Shown in pieces: positions 25,501 through 32,046 of a DNA stretch of 33,901 nt (position 1 is the stretch's first letter; every line of letters begins with the position of its first letter). Source of the DNA: Prevotella sp. Its GTDB lineage: Bacteria > Bacteroidota > Bacteroidia > Bacteroidales > Bacteroidaceae. The stretch spans positions 1 through 33,901 of the forward strand of contig JAFUUL010000038.1 in assembly GCA_017483805.1 (NCBI GenBank), in the 5' to 3' direction. A program made the translations under genes and the position numbers. Below the pieces are notes generated by a model that saw only the letters and a program-made list of their open reading frames with translations, did not search any database and was not told the DNA's origin.

Positions 25501-28500
25501 TGTGGTCTGGTCAGCCTCCAAGTAGAAGCGTCCTTGTCCCTGGCTGTCGAGCGTCACCACCTCCTGCTGCAAACCGTTCTTCATGCCGTTGCGCACGGTC
25601 ACCTGTCCGCCGCCTATATTCACCAGGTCGGTGCGCTGGCTGTTCTTCTCGTTGTTATAGGGGTAGTGCTCGGCCACCTGTATATCGATGGGGTACTTAC
25701 GGTTCAGACTGAACACGGGGTACCCGAAAGTGTATTTAGCACTGCCAGCCATGATAGGCTCTGGGCCGTGGTCGTCGGCAGGGTCGCTGTTGGCTTGGCC
25801 TCGGCAGGTCAGCGAGAGTTCGCCCAGCTGCACTTCCCAGCCATCGGCGTACCCGATATGGCCCCATGTCGTACTGGTAATCTCCAAGCGGAAGAACTGG
25901 CAGAACGTGTGGTCGGGCACGTCTATCTGATAGGTCTTGAGATTATAGGCCTCCATGCCGGCATCGGTGGTCTCCAGCAAGGTTATCCATTCATCCGTCT
26001 CAGCAACACGGCCAAGCAGTCGCAGCGCCTTGGGATTCCGGCCGCTGTATGTTTGCGTATCGTCGCCCGTAGTCAAGTCGAGGGTTTTGATGCTGACAGG
26101 CTTATCAGTCTTGAAGTTGACCCACCATCCGGCAGAATTGGAAACCACACACCACTTAGTTTTAGAATTGCCGTCGAACAGGTTTTCATACGATGCGGCT
26201 CCACTTTTCTCGTGGCTTGCATCCTGTGGGGTCAGCGTCGGCGTGTGGGTATAAACGTCAAACGGATTGGTATAGTCTTGATAGCCTGCCACAGCCTCGA
26301 AGGCCAGCGGCACCGTCAGCTTGTCACCACCGATGGTGCTGGCCGTATAGGTTCTGTCGCCAAAGTAGTCAAAGTTGTCGTAGTTGGTCTGGCGATAGGT
26401 AATCTCAATGGGCGAGTGGTAGATGCGGTTGTAGGTGGCGTTGTAGCGCTCCACGGGCTGATAGACCACATGGCCGTCGGCATCGTTGTAACTTCCCTCA
26501 ATGGTCCGCTCTTGCAGGGTGAGGCAGTCAGTTAGGTCGACCACCTCGCTCACCATGCCGTCTTGGAACAGCGTGGGGTAGCCCTTGCAATAGATTTGCT
26601 GCACTTTCCAGCGCACGGGCGGCAACATCAGGACGTACTCGCCGGTGATGGAGTCGGGCTTCACGACAATGCGCTTGCGCTGCATCTGCACCTGTGTGCT
26701 GTGGCTGCCGCCGGTGTGTACAAAGGTGGTGTCGCGCTGAGCGCGCTCGGGGTTTTGGTTGTCATAGACCAGCCACGAGGTGTTGTCACCCTCCAGTGTG
26801 AAGACCATCGTCAGACCGTCGCCCAGGTTGTTTCGCGATAGGTTGTTGTCGAGGGGCAGTCGGCCCTGGTCGTCGCCACCTACAACACGGCCCGTCAGTT
26901 TCACCTTCGTGTCGTCGTAGAAGTAGATTTTCGCCACGTCGTCGGTGAACACATGGCCTTCGGCACTCTTGAAGTAGCCGCCCTTAGTGAAGGTGTGACC
27001 GTCCATCACGGCCTGGATGACGTTGTGCCCGTCAAGGACGTTAAACGAGAAACTACCGTCGAAGTCGGTCTCCACATAGCCACCTTTATTATTATGCAGC
27101 GGCTGACCGTTCACGAGGAAGTGGGCACCCTTCACGGGGATGCTCGTGCCGTCGTACATCACATAGCCCGTGAAGCGGTGGCTGTTGGTGATGACGAACT
27201 CGTGCAGCGTCGCGTCGTTGCTCTCGTTGTTGAAGGTCACGGCATAGCTCTCCACCTCCAGTCGGATGGCGTTGCTGCTGACGGGCGAGACGGTGTAGGT
27301 GATGCTCGGCTGACCGAAGTACGACAGTTCGTCGGCCACGAAATAGCCCGTTTCGTCGGTCTTGATAGTAGTGGTCTCGCCTGTAGGTGCAGTGACGCTC
27401 ACGTCAAAGCCCGGCGCACCCGTGCCGTCCTTCAGACGGACGTAGCCGCTGACACGGCCCGTGTGCTTACAGGCACCCTGGGCAATGTCGGTCTCTGAGT
27501 AGCTCATGCCCTCGCAGTCGTTGGCACCGCGTACCATATACTCGTAGTCCATGAGTGGCGACACGGTGGTGTCCTCATAACTCGTGCGGTCCAACTGGTC
27601 GGCAATCACATCCCAGTTTGTGCTCCCCTTCAAGCGGCGCAGCACCTGGAAATAATCTACAGGGTTGCCGTCGGTCTCCCAGGTGATGACCACGCTGCTC
27701 TGGCGCGTCTGCGTCACCAGCGTCTTTTCCACCTTACCGATGCTCTCGTGGTGGAAGGTAGGCAGCGTGGGGGTGGGATAGCTTTCCATAGGGTCGGCGA
27801 ACTGCGTTGTGACGGGTACAATGGCATTGCCTTCCTTCTTCCAACCTGCGCCGAGGACGGCCAGCAGTTCGTCTTCTGTCTTTACTTCCACTTCCTTTTC
27901 GGGGTCGTCTCCATTATTGATGGTAATGGGCACGGCCTTGTCATCGATCAATTGCCACTGGCTGCCTAACAGCTCGACGGCCTTTGACTGGTCGGTCACA
28001 TTCCTGTTGGCATCGGAATACATCTCGCCCCAGTTATGAGCAGAGTAGCAAGTCGGCCCACCGCCCAACGGTGAGTTCCAACCATGATAACAGAATCCGA
28101 AGTGGGAAATACCTTCTCCGCTGCCGTTTTCGTATAGCCGGTCATAAATCCAAGTACCTTCACCCCATCCGCAGAAGGCTCCGCCGTAGGAACCGGTACC
28201 GTTGGTCACCAGCTTTCCGTCGAAGAGACAGTCGGTAATATTGACACTTCCTTTATGGGCATGGCCTACGAAACCACCAACGTGAGTGCCGGTGCTTGTG
28301 ACTGTGGCTGAGACGCGCACGTTGCTAATATCCAATGTATATGCATCATATCCAAATCCCACCAGTCCAGAGGTGTGCATGGCGCCGCTGACGCTGCCTG
28401 CAACAATTAGGTTGCGGAAGGTGGCGTTGCCTGCATACTGGAAGGGTGCAGCGTAAGCATCGTTGGTTGTTATATTCAGGTTGAGCGTATGGCCATTGCC

Positions 28501-30918
28501 GTCGAAGATTCCGCGGAACCAGGCACTTCCAGTACCCACGGGACTCGTGACGATTATGTCGTCATAGAGAATGGCGTTCACATCGCTGCTGCCTTGGGCC
28601 GAATTTACTTGGCTGGCGAAGGTCTGCCAGTCGGTAGCGTTGCGTATGATGAAATACTCTGTGTCGCCGACAGTGACGGTGGTGGGCAAGGGCTCGTAAT
28701 CATAGTTGAAGTTGCTCTGGCAGTTGATGAGTTTTAACCTCGCATCACTGCCGCTCCGTGCGAAAGTCCGGCAGCCATCAAGTTTGGTGGTGATGGCCTC
28801 GGGCGCAAACAGACAGTTGGTCAGCGTGACCATGACACCATTGACGTTTCTTACCCAACCAATGAAGCCACCGTTGTTGGTGCAGTTGGCTCCTGCCATA
28901 GTGCCGTCGAAGACGCAGTTGGTCATGGTCAGCGTACCGCCACCGACCACACCCACAAAGCCGCCATTGCTGCCATCGCCGTTAGCTGTGCTGTTGACGG
29001 TTACAGACGAGTGGCAGCTTTCTATCCTGTTATCGCCACCGACAATACCTCCTATCAGTCCGCCGCATCCGCGTGAGCCGGTGATGGTGCCTGTTACCTT
29101 GAGGTTAGTGATGGTGGCATCCTTCACTTGGAGGAACAGAGCTTGATTGCCGCTACTTGAACTGATGTTGACGTTGATAGTGTAGCCGTTGCCGTCGAAG
29201 TGGCCCATGAACGGAGCGCTGTCCGAGCCGCAGCTGTTAACGGTGCTGATGTCGGAGTAGAGGCGGGCATTCACGTCATACTCGCCCTTGGCATCGATGA
29301 CCTTTTGGCGGAAGGTGTTCCAGTCGGCAGCCGTGCGGATGGGGGTGTAGTAGGGCGTCAGTTCCTCCCACAGGTGTATAGGCGAGGTGCCGCGATCTAC
29401 GTACACCTCTATTTTATAATCCACGCACGGGCGCGTGAGATTGACAATCTTGTACCGCTGCTGGCGCTCGGCGGCGTTGAGTTCTATCTCCTGGGTCTCA
29501 ACCACCTTGCCAGCGCGATTGGTCGATGTGATGCGCAGCATCAGCTTGGCGCGGTTGTCCCACACGGCGTTTGGCTCGTCGGCATAGTCCCATGCCACGC
29601 GCACAGAGTATGCCCTTTCGTCCTCCCAACGTGCCGAGTAGGTGCTGATGCGCAGCAGGTGGATATCAGGCACCACACACGGGGAGGAGGCTGCGCAGTT
29701 GTTGTCGTCCCAGCCCCAGTTCTGGGTAATCATGCGGCGGATGCGATAGGTCAGCCGGTCGAGCGTGCCGTTGCCCGTGAGTTGTCCGTCGGCAATGGCA
29801 TCGATGAGCGTGCTGTCTGTGTAGGTATAGTTGAGATTGTCGGCATCGAGCACAAACGGCTCCGAGCCGATGGTCACGAAGTCGGCCTCCTCGCCCGTCA
29901 GCGAGCGCTGAATCTCGAAGAAGTCCATTTCGGTGAGGTCGTCGCTGCTGGGATGCTGGATGCTCCACGAGAGACGCACAGCGGCCTTGCTGTCGCCCGT
30001 GGGCGTAGCGGTGAACCCTACGGGGGCGTGAACCATCTTCAGGTTCTGCGTCTCCGACGATACGTCCTTGATGTCGTAGCCGTCGTTGTCTTTATAGCTC
30101 ACCACGACGCGGAAGTTGTTGTGCGGCACGGTGGCGTCCAGATATATGGTGCCGCTGTTCGCATTGGTGGGCAATTTCTGCTGCACCTTTTGGCCATTGG
30201 CATCGAAGAACTCGAAACGGGCCGCCGTCAGCTTGGTGGAGGCGATGAACCAGGGCACCTCCAACTTGCCGACCTCGCTATAGGCCAGCGAGGCCATCGT
30301 CACCTGAGGGTTGACCACGCCCTGGGCTGCCGGCACACTGATGGTCACGTCGCTGAGTCCCGACACCTTCTCCTTGGAGCGCGAGTTGCCGTCGCGCTGC
30401 ACGTCCCAGGTGAACTTCAGGTCGCGGCTCTTCCCGTCCTTGCCCAGCATGTCGTAGGGCAGCCGCCACACGGCATAGACGGTGTAGGTGTTGCCGTCGT
30501 TGTTGCGATAGACCAGTCGCTGGATGTCGCCGTCGGCACTGGTCAGCGTGAAGTGGTTGCTGGAGTTGCCCTGCGTCACGTCGATGCTGCCGCCCACGTC
30601 GGTGCGGAACCAAATCCAGATGTCCTTGCTACTGCTGTCGGTGTCGCCGTTGCGCTGCCAGTGGAACACGGTCTTGGTCTGCGTTTTACCGCTGTCGTCG
30701 GTCCACGTCGCTTTCAGGTTGCCGTCGCACACCCAGCAGTCGGCTCCCTCCTGGTCATAGACCGGTGCCTGAATGCTGATGGTGTTCGATCCGTTGAGCG
30801 ACACCTGATACTTCCATGTGTCGTCCACATGCGTGGCCGCCGCCTGCTCTGGCAGCAGCCAGGCCAGCAACATCGGCAGGGCGATGTGCCATACTTGCAA
30901 AAAACTTTTCTGTCTCAT
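19570..30918 (-). CDS. Giant (3782 aa) multidomain exported surface protein
   Basis: The signal peptide is followed by a mosaic of beta-rich modules. Approximate order: unassigned beta region (30-550); two GLUG/right-handed beta-helix-like blocks with 'GHFDGNGYTIN' and 'GIFDGNGHTLN' and repeated GGFVG/GGFIG (about 570-920); fibronectin III-like (1070-1135); carboxypeptidase regulatory-like units (about 1150-1205 and 1245-1315); discoidin/F5-8C-like segment with 'ENLFDGNSKTKWCV' (about 1570-1695); a large unassigned central region (1700-2620); a bacterial Ig-like segment ('GDDIIFNFSEDIEYN', near 2650); two LamG/concanavalin-like domains (about 2690-2850 and 2895-3070); a BACON-like segment (about 3225-3315); the module shared with the next lipoprotein (3328-3410); two 'GWNWVSF/GWNGIGY' units; and a tail ending GVYIYNGKKIVIK like the MBG protein. 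It is probably a surface adhesin or glycan-binding scaffold. No catalytic motif was recognised. In-frame REP-like insertion at 19841-19875. Confidence 0.8.
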   Translation of the reverse strand: MRQKSFLQVWHIALPMLLAWLLPEQAAATHVDDTWKYQVSLNGSNTISIQAPVYDQEGADCWVCDGNLKATWTDDSGKTQTKTVFHWQRNGDTDSSSKDIWIWFRTDVGGSIDVTQGNSSNHFTLTSADGDIQRLVYRNNDGNTYTVYAVWRLPYDMLGKDGKSRDLKFTWDVQRDGNSRSKEKVSGLSDVTISVPAAQGVVNPQVTMASLAYSEVGKLEVPWFIASTKLTAARFEFFDANGQKVQQKLPTNANSGTIYLDATVPHNNFRVVVSYKDNDGYDIKDVSSETQNLKMVHAPVGFTATPTGDSKAAVRLSWSIQHPSSDDLTEMDFFEIQRSLTGEEADFVTIGSEPFVLDADNLNYTYTDSTLIDAIADGQLTGNGTLDRLTYRIRRMITQNWGWDDNNCAASSPCVVPDIHLLRISTYSARWEDERAYSVRVAWDYADEPNAVWDNRAKLMLRITSTNRAGKVVETQEIELNAAERQQRYKIVNLTRPCVDYKIEVYVDRGTSPIHLWEELTPYYTPIRTAADWNTFRQKVIDAKGEYDVNARLYSDISTVNSCGSDSAPFMGHFDGNGYTINVNISSSSGNQALFLQVKDATITNLKVTGTITGSRGCGGLIGGIVGGDNRIESCHSSVTVNSTANGDGSNGGFVGVVGGGTLTMTNCVFDGTMAGANCTNNGGFIGWVRNVNGVMVTLTNCLFAPEAITTKLDGCRTFARSGSDARLKLINCQSNFNYDYEPLPTTVTVGDTEYFIIRNATDWQTFASQVNSAQGSSDVNAILYDDIIVTSPVGTGSAWFRGIFDGNGHTLNLNITTNDAYAAPFQYAGNATFRNLIVAGSVSGAMHTSGLVGFGYDAYTLDISNVRVSATVTSTGTHVGGFVGHAHKGSVNITDCLFDGKLVTNGTGSYGGAFCGWGEGTWIYDRLYENGSGEGISHFGFCYHGWNSPLGGGPTCYSAHNWGEMYSDANRNVTDQSKAVELLGSQWQLIDDKAVPITINNGDDPEKEVEVKTEDELLAVLGAGWKKEGNAIVPVTTQFADPMESYPTPTLPTFHHESIGKVEKTLVTQTRQSSVVITWETDGNPVDYFQVLRRLKGSTNWDVIADQLDRTSYEDTTVSPLMDYEYMVRGANDCEGMSYSETDIAQGACKHTGRVSGYVRLKDGTGAPGFDVSVTAPTGETTTIKTDETGYFVADELSYFGQPSITYTVSPVSSNAIRLEVESYAVTFNNESNDATLHEFVITNSHRFTGYVMYDGTSIPVKGAHFLVNGQPLHNNKGGYVETDFDGSFSFNVLDGHNVIQAVMDGHTFTKGGYFKSAEGHVFTDDVAKIYFYDDTKVKLTGRVVGGDDQGRLPLDNNLSRNNLGDGLTMVFTLEGDNTSWLVYDNQNPERAQRDTTFVHTGGSHSTQVQMQRKRIVVKPDSITGEYVLMLPPVRWKVQQIYCKGYPTLFQDGMVSEVVDLTDCLTLQERTIEGSYNDADGHVVYQPVERYNATYNRIYHSPIEITYRQTNYDNFDYFGDRTYTASTIGGDKLTVPLAFEAVAGYQDYTNPFDVYTHTPTLTPQDASHEKSGAASYENLFDGNSKTKWCVVSNSAGWWVNFKTDKPVSIKTLDLTTGDDTQTYSGRNPKALRLLGRVAETDEWITLLETTDAGMEAYNLKTYQIDVPDHTFCQFFRLEITSTTWGHIGYADGWEVQLGELSLTCRGQANSDPADDHGPEPIMAGSAKYTFGYPVFSLNRKYPIDIQVAEHYPYNNEKNSQRTDLVNIGGGQVTVRNGMKNGLQQEVVTLDSQGQGRFYLEADQTTRLLTGEDALKTVTMTLTQDGTTYEAKPLRGYILNMFATSGSKDVISAGEPILIDVLRDPPGGSSTATLSKGSKLKLSYTVDMKFKGGIDITFGTGTSLDNYSGLVAGTAEYGLINSGKTTNLIDLAVIFSGAGKKAYSYTMTVGEDITTSSAATMVGAEADLYIGVVQNMIVTPMSTIRAIPDNLYQHMVSRLSGDKLPTGNTVKYGTLVEIAKGQDAEGNVYHLVRDESLAYGPQLESQFIHSQKHIVSEILPKLANEINALLFTGTQAEAQAQANQTGKPVYLVTKTVEGDGLVEEYQQVLPAGSQQFTDEVAQKLKILKAWVDMIAMNEREKLNVHDLVANYDVDGGSKVSYSETFETEYSVSQYISYPFTTADYFGTDGQSDDDRTAAAAGVILSQPALASLLKLLAKTMSFGGTSENGTSAGKAGENSLELKFAGTSFQFGIKPVAEYTSTGTYGTQHNYSRKESFNLSMDVKSHLSVDVYRAHTLTTDGQSGDTGNFDVFRNDNFDDWIETVNNHIDDGVDYNQVIYPHNFVYRTRGGATHAPWEDARYTVAYQPGTPLDERTKKICNPVITLDRQSVSGVAMGEPARFKMYITNESEWPEAATGGLTMYTLFMDGEHNPNGAKLSVDGSPLNGNGMSIVLYPGKVLEKTLEVYAGSEFDYEGLVVGVASSSDWINTQCKVAFDVHYLHEAGPVLIASPGDKWVMNTNAQYDAERGWFLPVTIEGFDKHQPNFDHIEFQYKESLRGEDAWTNLCSFYADSTLMAQASGVREMIPENGNIVTQFYGEGPVTEKAYDLRAVLYCRNGNTFLTTASKVLSGVKDTRRPQLFGTPEPKSGVLTLGDDIIFNFSEDIEYNYLSAITNFEVKGEVNNDNVSEAVSLQFDGKASVETEARRNFSGKSFTIDLMVKPDETGRDMPLFSHGTNGKRLQLWLTSDYRLKAVVDDQTYTSTEAITKGGFTQMALSIDAQQNTLTFYNGGLAIGTHTLAEPYNGTGTLIFGRTNENDPTESTYYEGRMMEARLWYRAMTGGQIGTTYGSKRLTGYEMGLVDYYPMNEGTGNYALDKTQGANAQLKGASWAMPRGLSLQVDWDDKGIGLTQGALNRTAEQDYTLMLWFKTDAEGRGVLVANGAGSRDEVNAENQFCLGFEAEKLLYKTHGMTVEVPGDWSDGQWHHLAMTVNRSFNVANIYVDQTLRTTFAADSLGGISGGEPLIGAARSSVTDGEGHVSVIDTRNWLRGHIDELCLFAQALPLTLIQSYATRSPKGDEAGLLLYLPFDQQERQKDNDLELVAYPYSRKLILDENGDVRYELDPMTQQPTTTPVRDYVFVASADEILAHITNETAAPVVPNEELKNLNFSFVGKDNQLFVGLNESNARLNRRNIYVTVRDVEDRNGNAMASPQTACYYVTNSSLQWLSNRTERTVRYAEERELWFTVCNSSAANHTYTIENCPTWLVLDKYTDRIAPQDIASVTGTLSKDLNVGTYDEVLYLTDEEGVSEPLYLTLTVEADQPDWAWSVSSDLLENSMNIVGRVYVNGEIDIDSRDIVGVFDRQNVCHGFSNVSYSARTGESNLYLTVYDNQTSGRDLYFKLWQYATGRELQLTADGGLTLTFQNNTVVGTDTPVRFEGGNLYVQTFDLKEGWNWVSFNVASERLFNLNNLLDGLPWKEGDVLTDMNSDVTLVYTAGHWLASENPRNIILSPRKAYAIKVQEDIKFPIAGSIIKADDERTIDLKQGWNGIGYTPMLNLPIETALSDYYDKAEAGDVVKSHNEFAYFTISGGVGRWRGSLEYMKPGEGYMLLRKGATEASFRYPFYEPGSTFIDQWSYSTASRAAAPARAKTTMSVSAVVEGFDVEEGDRLLAFADGEQVGESLTPGPSPKGEGSIYYLSIAGDEQQGIWFGIERDGEIVAATNEQMTFTANAVIGSPDEPTKISFVKTDREDGKWYSVSGVQLLKRPIQSGVYIYNGKKIVIK
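19841..19875. repeat. REP-like dispersed repeat inserted in frame in the giant gene
   Basis: A 35-bp sequence with CCCCTC...GAGGGG arms and a GGCCGGGGGTGAG end. Read in the gene it encodes LTPGPSPKGEGS at about residues 3682-3693, a peptide I recognise as the usual translation of a hairpin-forming dispersed repeat common in bacterial genomes, including Bacteroidetes. It sits between 'EQVGES' and 'IYYLSIAG' and keeps the frame. Confidence 0.7.
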
Positions 30919-30930
30919 CTATTTAACTAT

Positions 30931-32040
30931 TTATATGTTTGTCTGTCTTATTCCTTCGGTGATAGCGGGCAGGAACTCTGCCTTGCGACTGGATATATAC
31001 GTGGTGACGATGCAGCCAGCCCCCTCCGACTCCCCCGAAGGAGGAGAGAAGAGAGTGGCAGACGCCCCGAATCCTGCTTCCGCCGCTTCTCTTGCCCCGT
31101 CGCCGCAGAAGGGGATATGCGTCACGTTGGCCTGGCGGTCGCCCAGCATCATGAAGAGCATGTCGAGGCCCTGCTGCACCCTGACGGCGGGCATGATCTG
31201 CCGCATGCGCTGGCAAAGCTCCTCTACGCCCAGCTCGTCACTGGCGAAGACGTTGCCGATGCCTACCTTGTAGCCCTCTATCTCGTACTCCTTGTAATCA
31301 GAGAACAGGATGTCCTCGTCGGTCATGCCGTCGAACGAGGTACGTGCCTTGCGCATGGCAGCATAGTAGGTTTCAACGTCGGTGATGTCCGACTGCCGCA
31401 ACAGCCACTCGTAGAGCCGTCGGTCGGTGGCGGTGGTGGTGGTCGTGGTCAGGTTGTCAGTATCGGAGAGTATGCCGGAGAGCATCAGCCGTGCTTCGGT
31501 GGCGGTGGGATTCTCGCCCAGTTCTTCGTACATACTGGCGATGATGGTACAGGTGGAACCCACGGGCAAGGCGTAATAGAAGAGCGGTTGCGGTGTGGTG
31601 ACGGAGCCCGTGCCGTGGTGGTCAATGATGTGCAGGATACGGGCCGACGACATGCCATTGGCGGCCTGTGCGAACTCGCTGTGGTCGGTCATGATGATGT
31701 TCAGCCCTGCCGCATCGTCCAGGATGGCAGGCGCTTCGATGCCAGCCTCATGCAACACATAACGTGGTTCGCAGATGACCTTCCCCGCCACGCGTGCCTC
31801 GGCGTTGATACCCATGCGTTGCAACAGGCTGGCGTAGGTCATCGCAGACAGAACGGCATCGCAGTCGGGACTCTTGTGCCCCACCACCAGCACGCCGTCG
31901 CCATAGTCCATGCCTGTGATGATGGTGCGCAGGGGCGTACTATAGACTATTGTCTCGTCAGTATCGCTACACGACACCGACAGGCATATACAGAGGAGAT
32001 ATGCAAAAAGGAATGTCCAAGGTCTTGAAGTCTGTTTCAT
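30931..32040 (-). CDS. Lipoprotein with DHH/family II inorganic pyrophosphatase fold
   Basis: A 369-aa protein with a lipoprotein signal (LFAYLLCICLSVSC, lipobox LSVSC, Cys24). The rest follows DHH-DHHA2 family II pyrophosphatases/exopolyphosphatases: 'GHKSPDCDA' (metal ligands His55, Asp59, Asp61), 'MTDHSE' (Asp119), 'IIDHHGTG' (Asp140-His141-His142), 'LSGILSDTDNL' (Asp193) and, near the end, 'ISSRKAEFLP' with the SRK substrate-binding motif (351-353). All catalytic motifs are therefore intact. Cytosolic family II enzymes are about 310 aa and have no export signal; a lipid-anchored form would act in the periplasm or on the cell surface, perhaps on polyphosphate, pyrophosphate or another phosphoester. 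The gene lies 6 nt after the TonB-dependent receptor and 12 nt before the giant gene. Residues about 331-342 (SPPSGESEG) come from a REP-like insertion. Confidence 0.85.
   Translation of the reverse strand: MKQTSRPWTFLFAYLLCICLSVSCSDTDETIVYSTPLRTIITGMDYGDGVLVVGHKSPDCDAVLSAMTYASLLQRMGINAEARVAGKVICEPRYVLHEAGIEAPAILDDAAGLNIIMTDHSEFAQAANGMSSARILHIIDHHGTGSVTTPQPLFYYALPVGSTCTIIASMYEELGENPTATEARLMLSGILSDTDNLTTTTTTATDRRLYEWLLRQSDITDVETYYAAMRKARTSFDGMTDEDILFSDYKEYEIEGYKVGIGNVFASDELGVEELCQRMRQIMPAVRVQQGLDMLFMMLGDRQANVTHIPFCGDGAREAAEAGFGASATLFSPPSGESEGAGCIVTTYISSRKAEFLPAITEGIRQTNI
31015..31049. repeat. Second REP-like repeat, inside the DHH lipoprotein gene
   Basis: GCCAGCCCCCTCCGACTCCC and the following CCGAAGGAGGAGAG form a hairpin-prone, C/G-rich tract unlike its surroundings. 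In the gene it encodes FSPPSGESEGAG just before the C-terminal strand with the SRK motif, where family II enzymes normally have only a short turn. It resembles widespread Bacteroidetes dispersed repeats of the CTCC-TTCGGGGGAG type. Borders are approximate. Confidence 0.55.
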
Positions 32041-32046
32041 ATTTTC

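Noticed and set aside
29200-32028. Long open frame of 942 codons on the plus strand opposite the giant gene and the DHH gene
   Set aside because: It spans two real minus-strand genes and their junction, has a low-complexity composition and no motif; it is an antisense effect of GC-rich third codon positions.
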